A stretch of DNA of 30,488 bases from positions 1-30,488 of the forward strand of contig JADJRT010000025.1 of the NCBI GenBank assembly GCA_016712035.1, written 5' to 3'. The position numbers and the translations under genes are program-made. This document shows, one piece after another, positions 17,965 to 27,158 of this stretch (within the stretch, counting starts at the first letter, position 1; each line of letters opens with the position of its first letter). The DNA is from Flammeovirgaceae bacterium. GTDB taxonomy: Bacteria > Bacteroidota > Bacteroidia > Cytophagales > Cyclobacteriaceae. The notes beneath the pieces were generated by a model, which worked only from the letters and a program-made list of their open reading frames with translations, was not told where the DNA came from and made no database searches.

Positions 17965-18809
17965 CTATTGAAATAACTCGAATTGCGTGTGGCGCGTTGC
18001 TTCCACATCTTGTTGAATGGCCTTTGACGAAACGTGCTTTGAAAAGAAGCCAATCTGATAAGCCGGCAATTCCATCAAGCCGGAATCCGCCCTGTGTGTG
18101 GAGATTGATAGATTATACCCGAGTGCCAGCATATTACCCTGATAAATCTGAACAAGCCGCTTATAGAATTGATAGTTATTTTCCACCTCGTTTTCTAACC
18201 TACCCAGATCTTCAGAACCGTTTAAAAACTTTTTAAGCTTATCGCGATTTTCTTTTAAGTAAAATTTATAATTGAGGCGATCGTTCAACGCGAATGAAAA
18301 GGGAATCAAAAAATTATACCCTTGTCCAGCCAATTGAGAAATGGTATCGAAATGTAGATCAAAGAAAAAGGAATCGCATAGGCAAAACACCGCCACTTTA
18401 AAAGTGCCTTTGCTTCTAGGGACATAATGATGAAGTTTAGGAATCAACGTTTCGGGTTTGCCATCAAGCAGTAGAACATTTTTCTTTCGGTAATACTTAT
18501 TTACGCGAACTTTAAGAGTTTGCAATTGTTCTATATTCGCTTCGCAAAAAATATACTTGGTAATGGGCAAGTCGAGGGAGAGCGACATGAGCGAAGATGC
18601 GGGGAAAAGCTCCTTGCGGGTACCTAATGAATAAATTCCATTGCCCGCAAAAAAATCAATAAATACAACCTCATCAACCCTTCCAGCTAAGGTGCCTGCA
18701 AGGAATGAAGGTATTGCTGAATTATAGAAATTTTTTCTTTGATCCAAGGCTCGGCAGCAGTTACACTAAAGCCGTCATCTGAGAAATTGAGTAATGAAGA
18801 AGCCTGCAC
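17965..18809 (-). CDS. TcmP-like protein (three-Cys-motif partner family; one frameshift)
   Basis: The family was named as the partner of three-Cys-motif proteins; its biochemical role is unknown, but the fold resembles a methyltransferase. The open frame from a TTG at 18747 is only the middle and end of the protein. In the neighbouring frame the upstream bases read SLLNFSDDGFSVTAAEPWIK and EKISIIQQYLHS, which fits the family's DDG…W..EK start; the two frames join at about 18697-18706. Then come VVFIDFFAGNGIYS (the FAGxG loop), YIFCEANIEQLQTLK, VFCLCDSFFFDLHFDTI and a helical C-terminal half. The likely start is a GTG at 18809, or an ATG further up if another base is lost. No three-Cys partner gene is visible beside it. 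Confidence 0.68.
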
Positions 18810-19029
18810 TGAATATGTTTTTTAAAAATAGCTGCGATTTTTGAAAAAATGATCATTCCGGAATAAAGTTTTTTTTATTGAAAGGTTGTGCCTGGTTATA
18901 ACTCTATCTCTATCAACCGTATTGATCGGTTTTGACAAATGAGTTATTTAACTAAACAAAATCACTTACAGCTTCAACGGTTAAATCGTTTCCATCACAC
19001 AAGGCTACTGGTTATATTGCGGATTATTT

Positions 19030-21283
19030 ATGAGTGACTACTTGAGAGCCTGAACGAACCACAGCGAGAAGGTGTAATTAATACAGAAGGGGCTTGCATG
19101 ATCATTGCCGGAGCAGGTTCCGGAAAGACCCGGGTTCTTACCCTTCGAATCGCCCATTTGATTCAAAGCAAGCAGGTTGATCCGTTTAACATTATGGCGC
19201 TCACCTTTACCAATAAGGCCGCCAAAGAAATGCGCAACCGGATTGAAAAAATGGTTGGCGCAGATGCCCGTAATTTATGGATGGGCACTTTCCACTCCGT
19301 ATTTGCGCGAATTCTAAGAGCCGAAGCCCACCATCTGGGGTATCCCAATAACTTTACTATTTACGATACCGATGACTCTAAATCCTTGCTGCGAAGCGTA
19401 ATCAAAGAAATGGGTTTAGATGATACCCAATACAAAGTAAACACAGTTTATAACCGGATCTCTTCCGCTAAAAACAAACTCATCTCCTGGCAGGATTATC
19501 TCAGCAATCCCATTTTAATGGCCGATGACACCGCCAACATGCGACCTGAAATTGGAAATATTTTCAAATCCTATTCGCTTAGATGCTTTAAGTCGGGCGC
19601 GATGGATTTTGATGATCTTCTTTTTAATACCGATAAACTTTTTAAAGAACATCTGGCCGTTCTGAATAAATATCAACATCGCTTTCAATACCTGTTGGTG
19701 GATGAGTTTCAAGATACTAACCTGTGCCAGTATTTTATTATCCGAAAACTTGCCTCCGTAAAAGAAAATATTTGTGTGGTGGGCGATGATGCCAGAGCAT
19801 CTACGCATTTCGTGGAGCCGATATCTCCAACATCCTAAATTTTGAAAAAGACTATCCGGACCTGCACATTATTAAACTCGAACAGAATTACCGGTCCACC
19901 CAAACTATTGTTGAAGCGGCCAACTCCGTTATAGCAAAGAATAAAGCTCAGCTTCCTAAAAAAGTATGGACCAGCAACGAAGAAGGAAATCTGATTGAAT
20001 TAATCAAAGCTGTTTCGGATAATGAAGAAGGCAAACTGATTGCTACCTCCATCTTTGAAGAAAAGATGCAGCATCAATATAAGTTCAGCGATTTTGTAGT
20101 CTTGTACCGTACCAATAGTCAATCGCGCGCCATAGAAGAAGCGCTCAGGCGCATGAACATCAAATACAAAGTGGTGGGTGGGCTCTCCTTCTATCAGCGC
20201 AAAGAGATAAAAGATGTGTTGGCTTATCTTCGGTATTCCCTTAACCAGCAAGATGAAGCTTCCTTTCGCAGAATTATTAATTTGCCCAAGCGCGGCATTG
20301 GTGATACCACTATTGATAAAATTGTAGTTGCCGCCAATGATCACACCATGTCTATTTGGGATGTACTGCAAAATGCTTCCTCTTTTTTAGGCGGTTCTGC
20401 TGTTGGCCGGATTGATGACTTCGTTACCAAGATAAAACGTTTCGGTATTGAGATTCAAAACAAAGATGCCTACGAGGCTGCTGCTGATATCGCGAAGTCA
20501 TCAGGGCTGTTAAAGGAGCTTTATGAAGACAAGACGGTAGAAGGATTGAGTCGGTATGAAAACGTTCAGGAATTGCTTAATGCTATTAAGGAATATGTGG
20601 ACGATCCTGAAAAAGAGGATAAAAGTCTGGGTGCTTTTTTACAAGAGGTTTCGTTACTCACAGGCCAGGATGAAGACAAGGATCAGGATCCCGATAAGGT
20701 AACGCTGATGACCATTCACATGGCCAAAGGTCTTGAGTTTAAGAATGTTTATATCGTAGGCATGGAAGAAGATCTCTTTCCATCGCAGTTGATGTTAAGC
20801 AGTCGGTCGGAATTGGAAGAAGAACGCAGGCTCTTTTATGTGGCCATTACACGCGCGCAAAAAAAACTATTCCTGTCGTATGCACTTACCCGCTACCGGT
20901 TTGGTCGTTTGAAAAATTGTGAGCCCAGTCGTTTTCTGGATGACATTAATGGAGTGTACATCAAAGTAAGTACGAAGTTTGGCGGCATGGAGTCGCTGGC
21001 ACCTAACCCTAATTTTGCCAAAAGCTTTGTGAGCGGCATGAAGAAAAGCATCAGTTCGCAACCGCCCAAGGCAACAGCGTATAAACCATCTGCTGATTTC
21101 GCACCCAGTGATACCAAAGGATTAAAGGAAGGGATGAAGGTAGAGCACCCTAAATTTGGTTTTGGCATGGTGACAAAAATGGAAGAAGTGGGTGCTGAAC
21201 GGAAGGCCAAGATCAATTTTACTGATTTTGGGGAGAAGACCTTATTGCTTAGCTTTGCCAAATTGAAAATACACGAGAATTAA
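19030..21283 (+). CDS. pcrA: ATP-dependent DNA helicase PcrA/UvrD (two frameshifts)
   Basis: A superfamily 1A 3'-5' helicase for repair and for clearing RecA and stalled polymerases. From the ATG at 19030, MSDYLE then needs one extra base (about 19043) to give SLNEPQREGVINTEG. The Walker A loop is IIAGAGSGKTRVL, followed by ALTFTNKAAKEMRNRI (motif Ia). Motif II is YLLVDEFQDTN, and motif III CVVGDDAQSIYAFRGA is broken by a lost C near 19792. The remainder is open: LEQNYRSTQTI, VLYRTNSQSRAIEEAL, DKVTLMTIHMAKGLEF, EEERRLFYVAITRAQKKLFL, and a C-terminal Tudor-like domain (GMKVEHPKFGFGMVTKM). About 751 residues. DUF4290 starts one base after the stop. Confidence 0.96.
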
Positions 21284-21284
21284 C

Positions 21285-21959
21285 ATGATTGGAGAATACA
21301 ATACCTCGCGCGAAGGCATCATTTTGAAGGAATACGGACGAAATGTTCAGAAATTAGTCAATTACATTCGGACGGTACCCGATAAGGAAAAACGCACCGA
21401 ATTAGCTACTACCCTAATCGAATTGATTAAGCAATTAGCCCCGGTAGCTAAAGAAGCGCAGGAAAATCCACAACGCATGTGGGATGATCTTTATATCATG
21501 GCTGATTTTAACCTGGATGTTAATAATCCTTTTACTACACCAGACCGCACCATTCTTTTTAAGAAGCCGCGCAAAATGGAGTATCCACAAAATGATGTTC
21601 GCTTTCGTCATTATGGAAAAAATATAGAGAAGTTGGTGAAGGAGGCTATAAAGAAGGAAGATCCCAAAGAGCGTGAAGAAGCTGCGATTTACATTGGTAA
21701 ATTAATGAAAACATTTTTCGGTGCCTGGAATAAAGAAACCCTGGATGACTCAGTCATTGTAAAGGATATCGCCACCATGTCGCAAGGAAAACTTACGTTG
21801 AGCCTTGATAAAGTGCGTGAAGAAAACCTCTTCGAAAAATTGTATCGCGAGCAGCGCAACAAACCCGTGCGTCCGGAAGGTGGACGTAACGACAATCGGA
21901 ACAGAGGTCGCTCCTTCAAAAAGAATCGCCACAACCCTCATCGCAGAAGAGATCAATGA
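21285..21959 (+). CDS. DUF4290 domain protein
   Basis: Unknown function; a Bacteroidota family normally found directly before murA, as here. The 224-residue protein has a helical core with two related parts: EYGRNVQKLVNYIRTVPDKE and FRHYGKNIEKLVKEAIKKED, each followed by an 'ER(A/T)' helix, which suggests an internal duplication. It ends in a low-complexity basic tail rich in Arg, Asn and Gly (PEGGRNDNRNRGRSFKKNRH), of the sort that can contact nucleic acid. It starts one base after pcrA and overlaps murA by four bases, so the three genes are an operon. Intact. Confidence 0.93.
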   Translation: MIGEYNTSREGIILKEYGRNVQKLVNYIRTVPDKEKRTELATTLIELIKQLAPVAKEAQENPQRMWDDLYIMADFNLDVNNPFTTPDRTILFKKPRKMEYPQNDVRFRHYGKNIEKLVKEAIKKEDPKEREEAAIYIGKLMKTFFGAWNKETLDDSVIVKDIATMSQGKLTLSLDKVREENLFEKLYREQRNKPVRPEGGRNDNRNRGRSFKKNRHNPHRRRDQ

Positions 21960-23263
21960 GTTCATTCAAGATCAAGGGTGGTCTTCGGTTGAAAGGAGAA
22001 ATCACTCCACAAGGAGCCAAGAACGAAGCTCTACAAGTTATTTGTGCTCCTTTACTAACGGCCGAACCAGTCACTATTCATAATATTCCTGACATCCTTG
22101 ATGTAAACAAGCTTATTGAATTAATTGGTGACCTCGGATGCAACGTTGAAAAGTTAGGCAAAGGCTCTTTTCGCTTTACAGCAGCACAGATCAATACAGA
22201 TTTTTTACAAACGGATACGTACCGTAAAAAGGCATCCGCCTTACGCGGATCGGTTATGTTGCTCGGGCCTATCTTAGCACGCTTTGGCGGTGCTAATATT
22301 CCCAAACCCGGTGGTGATAAAATTGGCAGACGAAGATTAGATACCCACTTTATCGGATTCCAAAATTTAGGTGCGAAGTTCAACTTCAATTCACAAGACG
22401 GGCTTTATCATATTGATGCCACGCATTTGAAGGGCTGTTACATGCTTTTGGATGAAGCCTCGGTAACGGGCACTGCCAACATTGTAATGGCCGCTGTACT
22501 CGCAAAAGGTACCACCACTATATATAATGCAGCCTGCGAACCATACTTGCAACAACTCTGTTCGATGCTCAATCGCATGGGTGCGAAGATCAGCGGTATT
22601 GGTTCTAATTTGCTGGTGATTGAAGGTGTCGAAAAACTAGGTGGCACGGATCATACCCTTTTACCTGACATGATTGAGATCGGTAGCTTTATTGGCCTTG
22701 CTGCCATGACGCAGTCCGAGATTACCATTAAGAATTGTCGCATTGATAGGCTGGGAATCATTCCCGAAATTTTCAGACGTCTGGGAATCAAAATGGAATT
22801 TCGTGGTGATGATATTCATGTACCTGCACAAGATCATTACGAGATTGAAACCTTTATTGATGGCTCCATTCTAACTGTAGCCGATGCTCCCTGGCCTGGA
22901 TTTACTCCGGATTTACTCAGCATCGTTTTGGTGGTGGCTACGCAAGCCAAAGGCTCGGTGCTTATTCATCAAAAAATGTTTGAGAGTCGGCTATTCTTTG
23001 TCGATAAACTTATTGATATGGGCGCCCAGATTATTTTGTGTGATCCTCACCGGGCTAATGTAATTGGGCTCGACCGGAAGCAACCGCTTCGGGGTGTAAA
23101 AATGGCCTCGCCCGATATTCGTGCCGGTGTGGCATTATTGATCGCGGCTCTTTCGGCTCAAGGCGAAAGTGAAATTTCAAATATCGATCAGATCGACCGT
23201 GGGTATCAGGATATTGAGAACCGATTGAAAAAGTTAGGTGCTCAGATTGAGCGGGTTGCTTAA
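21956..23263 (+). CDS. murA: UDP-N-acetylglucosamine 1-carboxyvinyltransferase
   Basis: The first committed step of peptidoglycan synthesis: transfers enolpyruvate from PEP to UDP-GlcNAc. 435 residues and intact. It begins SSFKIKGGLRLKGEITPQGAKN, with the conserved Lys/Asn at the substrate site, then ASALRGSVMLLGPILARFG and the active-site loop PKPGGDKIGRRRLDTHF. The residue at the position of the catalytic Cys (E. coli Cys115) is Asp (residue 121 here, codon at 22316). Enzymes with Asp at this place are active but are not alkylated by fosfomycin. It closes with ASPDIRAGVALLIAAL and the IDRGYQDIENRLKKLG helix. Last gene of the pcrA-DUF4290-murA group; convergent with xth. Confidence 0.97.
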   Translation: MSSFKIKGGLRLKGEITPQGAKNEALQVICAPLLTAEPVTIHNIPDILDVNKLIELIGDLGCNVEKLGKGSFRFTAAQINTDFLQTDTYRKKASALRGSVMLLGPILARFGGANIPKPGGDKIGRRRLDTHFIGFQNLGAKFNFNSQDGLYHIDATHLKGCYMLLDEASVTGTANIVMAAVLAKGTTTIYNAACEPYLQQLCSMLNRMGAKISGIGSNLLVIEGVEKLGGTDHTLLPDMIEIGSFIGLAAMTQSEITIKNCRIDRLGIIPEIFRRLGIKMEFRGDDIHVPAQDHYEIETFIDGSILTVADAPWPGFTPDLLSIVLVVATQAKGSVLIHQKMFESRLFFVDKLIDMGAQIILCDPHRANVIGLDRKQPLRGVKMASPDIRAGVALLIAALSAQGESEISNIDQIDRGYQDIENRLKKLGAQIERVA

Positions 23264-23272
23264 CAAAGCAAG

Positions 23273-24052
23273 TTAATTAAGATTAATCTTCAACCCCACT
23301 GGACAATGATCTGATCCATGGTACTCATTATAAATCATAGCATCTTTTACACTGGGTAGGATTTTATCCGGCACTAAAAAGTGATCGATGCGCCAGCCTA
23401 CATTTTTTGCTCGTCCATTCGTTACAAAATTCCAATAGGAGTATTTGACTTCTTCGGGATAAAAGTGCCTGAAGGTATCGATGAACCCTTCGTTCAATAG
23501 CTTGTCAAATCCATCAATCTCTTGTTGTGTATATCCCGCTGACTTATTGTAATTTGGTTTAGGATGCGCAAGATCAATCGGTTGGTGGGCTACATTAAAA
23601 TCGCCACACATGATGACTGGTTTTCTTTTATTTAGCCACAACATGTATTCCCTAAAGGCATCGTTCCATGTTGTGCGATAATCTAAACGCGCAAGTCCTT
23701 CGCCTGAGTTAGGTGTATAAACCGTTACGAAAAAAAATGTCGGGAACTCAGCGGCAATTACCCGACCCTCCTGATCATGTTCATCAATCCCCATATCATA
23801 AACAACATCAATGGGTTCAGTTTTAGAAAGGATCGCAGTGCCTGAATATCCCTTCCGTGCTTTTGATGAGTTCGCATATACTTTATATTCCGGCAGCCGT
23901 TCTAAAGCCAAAAGCGTCTCTTCCTTCGAAGCCTTAGTCTCTTGTAAGCCCATAATGTCGGGAGCCATGGCTCGCACATTTGCAACAAACTCCTTTTTAA
24001 TGATGGCCCGAATACCGTTTACGTTCCAGGAAACTAAATGCATGGGTTTCAT
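23273..24052 (-). CDS. xth: Exodeoxyribonuclease III / AP endonuclease
   Basis: Cuts DNA at abasic sites and acts as a 3'-5' exonuclease, downstream of glycosylases such as the Ung in this window. 259 residues, intact. Family motifs are in order: LVSWNVNGIRA (metal site Asn), IMGLQETKAS (catalytic Glu), TVYTPNSG, CGDFNVAH (Asp/Asn), NVGWRIDHFLV, and the final EYHGSDHCPVGLKI (Asp-His). An inner ATG at 24043 would also give a proper start (MHLVSWNV). It ends nine bases from the murA stop. Nothing links it to the downstream cell-wall genes, from which it is separated by a repeat-rich spacer. Confidence 0.96.
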   Translation of the reverse strand: MKPMHLVSWNVNGIRAIIKKEFVANVRAMAPDIMGLQETKASKEETLLALERLPEYKVYANSSKARKGYSGTAILSKTEPIDVVYDMGIDEHDQEGRVIAAEFPTFFFVTVYTPNSGEGLARLDYRTTWNDAFREYMLWLNKRKPVIMCGDFNVAHQPIDLAHPKPNYNKSAGYTQQEIDGFDKLLNEGFIDTFRHFYPEEVKYSYWNFVTNGRAKNVGWRIDHFLVPDKILPSVKDAMIYNEYHGSDHCPVGLKINLN

Positions 24053-24115
24053 AGTAAATAGTATTGAGTCATTAGTTAATAGTAATCAGTAAGAGGTGAT
24101 CGGTAATCAGTTTTA

Positions 24116-24172
24116 AGTCTTGAGTCTTGAGTAGATAGACCTCATAGATACCCTAACTAAAGACTCAAGACT
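24116..24172. repeat. Perfect 13-bp inverted repeat
   Basis: AGTCTTGAGTCTT (24116-24128) pairs exactly with AAGACTCAAGACT (24160-24172), with a 31-base loop. The left arm is itself a repeat of AGTCTTG. It lies between the nagB/PIG-L stop (24184) and the xth start (24052), both on the minus strand. There is no T-tract directly after either arm, so a standard terminator is unlikely. Words like AGTAATCAGT precede it, as in the lepB-ung spacer. Confidence 0.75.
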
Positions 24173-24183
24173 AAATACTGCTA

Positions 24184-26082
24184 TCAAAAATGATACCTCA
24201 CAAAAGCTTCAATCGCCTCGTACTCGGCTAGACCCAATAAGTTATACGCTTCTGCTGTCGCATGATTGCGATCTTCGGCCCGTACCCAGAACTCGCGTTT
24301 GTCGCTACCCGGAAATACTGCACTGTCTTTTTGTGATTGATGTTTGAATACCGCTCTGCGCTTGCGCATCAATTCATCCGGACTAAGCGGAACAGCCATC
24401 TCGATCTGGTCGATGTCCCACTCCTGCCAGGCCCCGCGATACAACCACACAAAACAATCTTTCATGTAATCCTTATGCTTTAGTTTATCGATGGCTTGAA
24501 AAATAGCCGCGAGACATACCCGGTGTGTACCATGCGGATCGGAGAGATCGCCCGCTGCATAAATCTGATGTGGTTTTATTTCTTCAATCAGATCAACAAT
24601 GATTTGAATATCCTTTTCACTCAACGGTTTCTTCTTCACCGTACCCGTTTCATAAAACGGCATATCTAAAAAATGTGCCTGCGTATCCGGAATACCGGTG
24701 TAGCGGCAACCAGCCTTCGCTTCACCCCTGCGTATCATTCCCTTAATCTTCATTACTTCGGCACTGTCAACTTCACCAGGCTTTTTGTTTTTTATATCGC
24801 TTACTATTTTCTGATAAAATTTATCGCCATCACTTTTGCTTAAGCCAAACGACTGGTTGAAATCTCTCACAAAGTCTGCAAAGCGAACGGCATCATCATC
24901 AAACACGGCAATGTTACCGGAGGTCTGATATGCTACGTGTACTTCGTGTCCCTGATCCACTAATCGGATAAAGGTTCCACCCATGGAGATTACATCATCA
25001 TCGGGGTGCGGACTGAAAATGATGGCTCTTTTTGGAAATGGCTTGGCACGTTCAGGCCGATTGGAATCATCCGCATTTGGTTTTCCTCCCGGCCAACCGG
25101 TAATAGTATGTTGTAGGGTATTGAATATTTTAATGTTAACCTGATAGGCGGATCCATACTCCGTAATAATATCGCCCATGCCATGTTCCATGTAGTCGTT
25201 ATTCGTGAGTTTGAGTACCGGCTTTTGCAAGCGAAGACCCAGCCAGACCACTGCCTTTTGAATAAGCTTATCCGTCCAATCACAGCTATCCACCAACCAG
25301 GGTGTTTGAACTGCGGTTAGTTTGGAAGAGGCTGCTTCATCTAAAATAACTTGCGTATTAGGATGGTTCTGCAAAAATGTGGCCGGTATCTGATCGGTAA
25401 CCGGACCTTCCACCGCCTTTTGTATGATCGGTCCCTTACCTTCGCCCCATGCCATCATGATGATTCGCTTGGATTTAAGAATGGAACCAACACCCATGGT
25501 AATCGCTTTGCGCGGAACGTTCTCATCACCAAAGAAATCACTGGCTGCATCAATGCGTGTTACCTGATCGAGGGTGATCATCCTTGTTGGCGACTTTTCC
25601 GAAGAGCCGGGCTCATTGAAACCTATATGGCCCGTGCGACCTACACCTAAAATCTGTAAGTCGATACCACCAAGTGCGTTTATCTTTGCGTCATAGCTCT
25701 TGCAGTACTCCGCTACTTTATCTTTTGGTAAGGTTCCATCGGGGATGTTTATGTTCGCTTTAGGAATATCGATGCTATCAAACAAATGCTCATTCATAAA
25801 ACGAACATAGCTTTGCAAGGCCGTAGGTGGCATTGGAAAATATTCGTCAAGATTAAAGGTGATAACGTTTTTGAAACTCAATCCTTTCTTATGAAGGTTT
25901 ATCAACTCGGCATACACCCGAGTAGGTGTTGAGCCTGTGGCAAGACCCAAAACACAGGGTTTTCCTTCCGCCTGTTTTTGTCGAATCAAGTCTGCAATTT
26001 CGTTGGCAACGAAAATGGAGGCTTGTTCAGATGTTTCAAAAATTTTGGTAGGAATTTTTTCGGATACAGATAGATGGCTCAT
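24184..26082 (-). CDS. nagB: Glucosamine-6-phosphate deaminase fused to a PIG-L/LmbE deacetylase domain
   Basis: About 632 residues in two domains. The N-terminal NagB domain (about 1-270) converts glucosamine-6-phosphate to fructose-6-phosphate and ammonia: phosphate loop GLATGSTPTRVYAEL, ITFNLDEYFPM (catalytic Asp), and ILGVGRTGHIGFNEPGSS. In E. coli NagB the last motif is GVGNDGHIAFNEP; here the Asp is Thr, while His and Glu remain. The C-terminal PIG-L domain has the zinc-site motif SPHPDDDVISMGG (about residue 355) and later AAGDLSDPHGTHRVC, as in sugar N-deacetylases. Such fusions are known in Bacteroidota. Inferred: the C-terminal part could deacetylate GlcNAc-type sugars to feed the first domain. 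The ATG at 26082 is preferred to the TTG at 26091. It is 66 bases downstream of murQ. Confidence 0.93.
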   Translation of the reverse strand: MSHLSVSEKIPTKIFETSEQASIFVANEIADLIRQKQAEGKPCVLGLATGSTPTRVYAELINLHKKGLSFKNVITFNLDEYFPMPPTALQSYVRFMNEHLFDSIDIPKANINIPDGTLPKDKVAEYCKSYDAKINALGGIDLQILGVGRTGHIGFNEPGSSEKSPTRMITLDQVTRIDAASDFFGDENVPRKAITMGVGSILKSKRIIMMAWGEGKGPIIQKAVEGPVTDQIPATFLQNHPNTQVILDEAASSKLTAVQTPWLVDSCDWTDKLIQKAVVWLGLRLQKPVLKLTNNDYMEHGMGDIITEYGSAYQVNIKIFNTLQHTITGWPGGKPNADDSNRPERAKPFPKRAIIFSPHPDDDVISMGGTFIRLVDQGHEVHVAYQTSGNIAVFDDDAVRFADFVRDFNQSFGLSKSDGDKFYQKIVSDIKNKKPGEVDSAEVMKIKGMIRRGEAKAGCRYTGIPDTQAHFLDMPFYETGTVKKKPLSEKDIQIIVDLIEEIKPHQIYAAGDLSDPHGTHRVCLAAIFQAIDKLKHKDYMKDCFVWLYRGAWQEWDIDQIEMAVPLSPDELMRKRRAVFKHQSQKDSAVFPGSDKREFWVRAEDRNHATAEAYNLLGLAEYEAIEAFVRYHF

Positions 26083-26148
26083 AAAAAGCAATTAGGTAGA
26101 TTATCCAAAAATAGATACTGTTTGAAGATCATACCAATTCTCAGCCTC

Positions 26149-26973
26149 TTAATTTTTCAAATATTCCGTCACTGCTTTCTTTACCGATCCATGCTTAAGC
26201 AGGAGGTTGTGCGCCATCTCATAGTTGGTAATTCCACTATTTTCCATCACCATTTTCACACCTCTATCCACCAGTTTATCGTTGGTTAGCTGCATGTTAA
26301 CCATCTTATTATCCTCTACCCTACCCAAACGAATCATCAATGAGGTAGAGATCATATTCAGTACTAATTTTTGAGCGGTACCACTTTTCATGCGTGTGCT
26401 GCCGGTTACAAACTCAGGGCCTACAACCACTTCAATCGGAAAATCGGCAAACTGACTGATTGGAGCACCTGGGTTGCATGAAATGCTTCCCGTAAGAATG
26501 CCTTGCTCTTTACATCTTTTTAATGCGCCCAAAACATAAGGAGTTCTCCCGCTTGCCGCTATACCAACCACAACATCCTTTTGAGTAATGGTGTGCGTCT
26601 CCAAATCCTGCCAGCCTTGGTCCGGGTTATCTTCTGCAAATTCTACCGCTTGCGTAATGGCTTTACTGCCACCGGCAATAATACCTATCACCAATCCATA
26701 AGGTACTCCATAGGTTGGTGGGCATTCACTGGCATCGACTACACCTAACCGACCACTGGTGCCTGCACCAATATAAAAGAGTCGGCCGCCACTAACCATT
26801 TTGTCTAATGCCGCCACAATAAATGCTTCGATTTGTGGAATAGATTTTTCAATAGCGAGAGGTACGGACTTATCTTCTGTATTAATATTCTTTAGCAATT
26901 CTGTAACGGACATCTTTTCCAGATGACGGTATTGTGAAGGTTGCTCTGTAATCATTTTAAATTTAGAATCCAT
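26149..26973 (-). CDS. murQ: N-acetylmuramic acid 6-phosphate etherase
   Basis: Cleaves the lactyl ether of MurNAc-6-phosphate to give GlcNAc-6-phosphate in cell-wall recycling. 274 residues, a little shorter than the 298 of E. coli, intact. The SIS fold shows FYIGAGTSGRLGVVDASECP with the active-site Glu, then AGGSKAITQAVEFAEDNPDQ, VVGIAASGRTPYVLGAL (sugar-phosphate loop) and FVTGSTRMKSGTAQKLVLNM. It takes the product of AnmK, encoded upstream beyond the GxxExxY gene, and its own product after deacetylation feeds the NagB encoded next. Probably co-transcribed with nagB. Confidence 0.96.
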   Translation of the reverse strand: MDSKFKMITEQPSQYRHLEKMSVTELLKNINTEDKSVPLAIEKSIPQIEAFIVAALDKMVSGGRLFYIGAGTSGRLGVVDASECPPTYGVPYGLVIGIIAGGSKAITQAVEFAEDNPDQGWQDLETHTITQKDVVVGIAASGRTPYVLGALKRCKEQGILTGSISCNPGAPISQFADFPIEVVVGPEFVTGSTRMKSGTAQKLVLNMISTSLMIRLGRVEDNKMVNMQLTNDKLVDRGVKMVMENSGITNYEMAHNLLLKHGSVKKAVTEYLKN

Positions 26974-27022
26974 GGGATAAAACTAATAAGAAATAAAGCG
27001 TTAAGATAGTGAAGTCTTATTT

Positions 27023-27090
27023 AAACCATTAAGGTAGTTAAGAGATTAAGATCATGAAGAGTTTATCCCTCTTAATTTCTTAATGTTCTT
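27023..27090. repeat. Direct repeat copy A flanking the GxxExxY gene
   Basis: 68 bases beginning AAACCATTAA and ending TTAATGTTCTT. It aligns without gaps to 27593-27660, with 57 of 68 bases identical by my count. It is rich in GATTAAG/CTTAAT words that can fold back on themselves. It lies between the start of murQ and the GxxExxY gene. Confidence 0.8.
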
Positions 27091-27158
27091 ACTCGTTGAA
27101 TTTACGCGTTAACAAAAATAATTTAGGACATTCGGAGAGTAAGATCTCTTTTGGATCT

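Noticed and set aside
18915..18931. AACCG/CGGTT hairpin upstream of pcrA as an operator or terminator
   Set aside because: A five-base stem in a spacer with no T-tract and no second copy is too weak to call.
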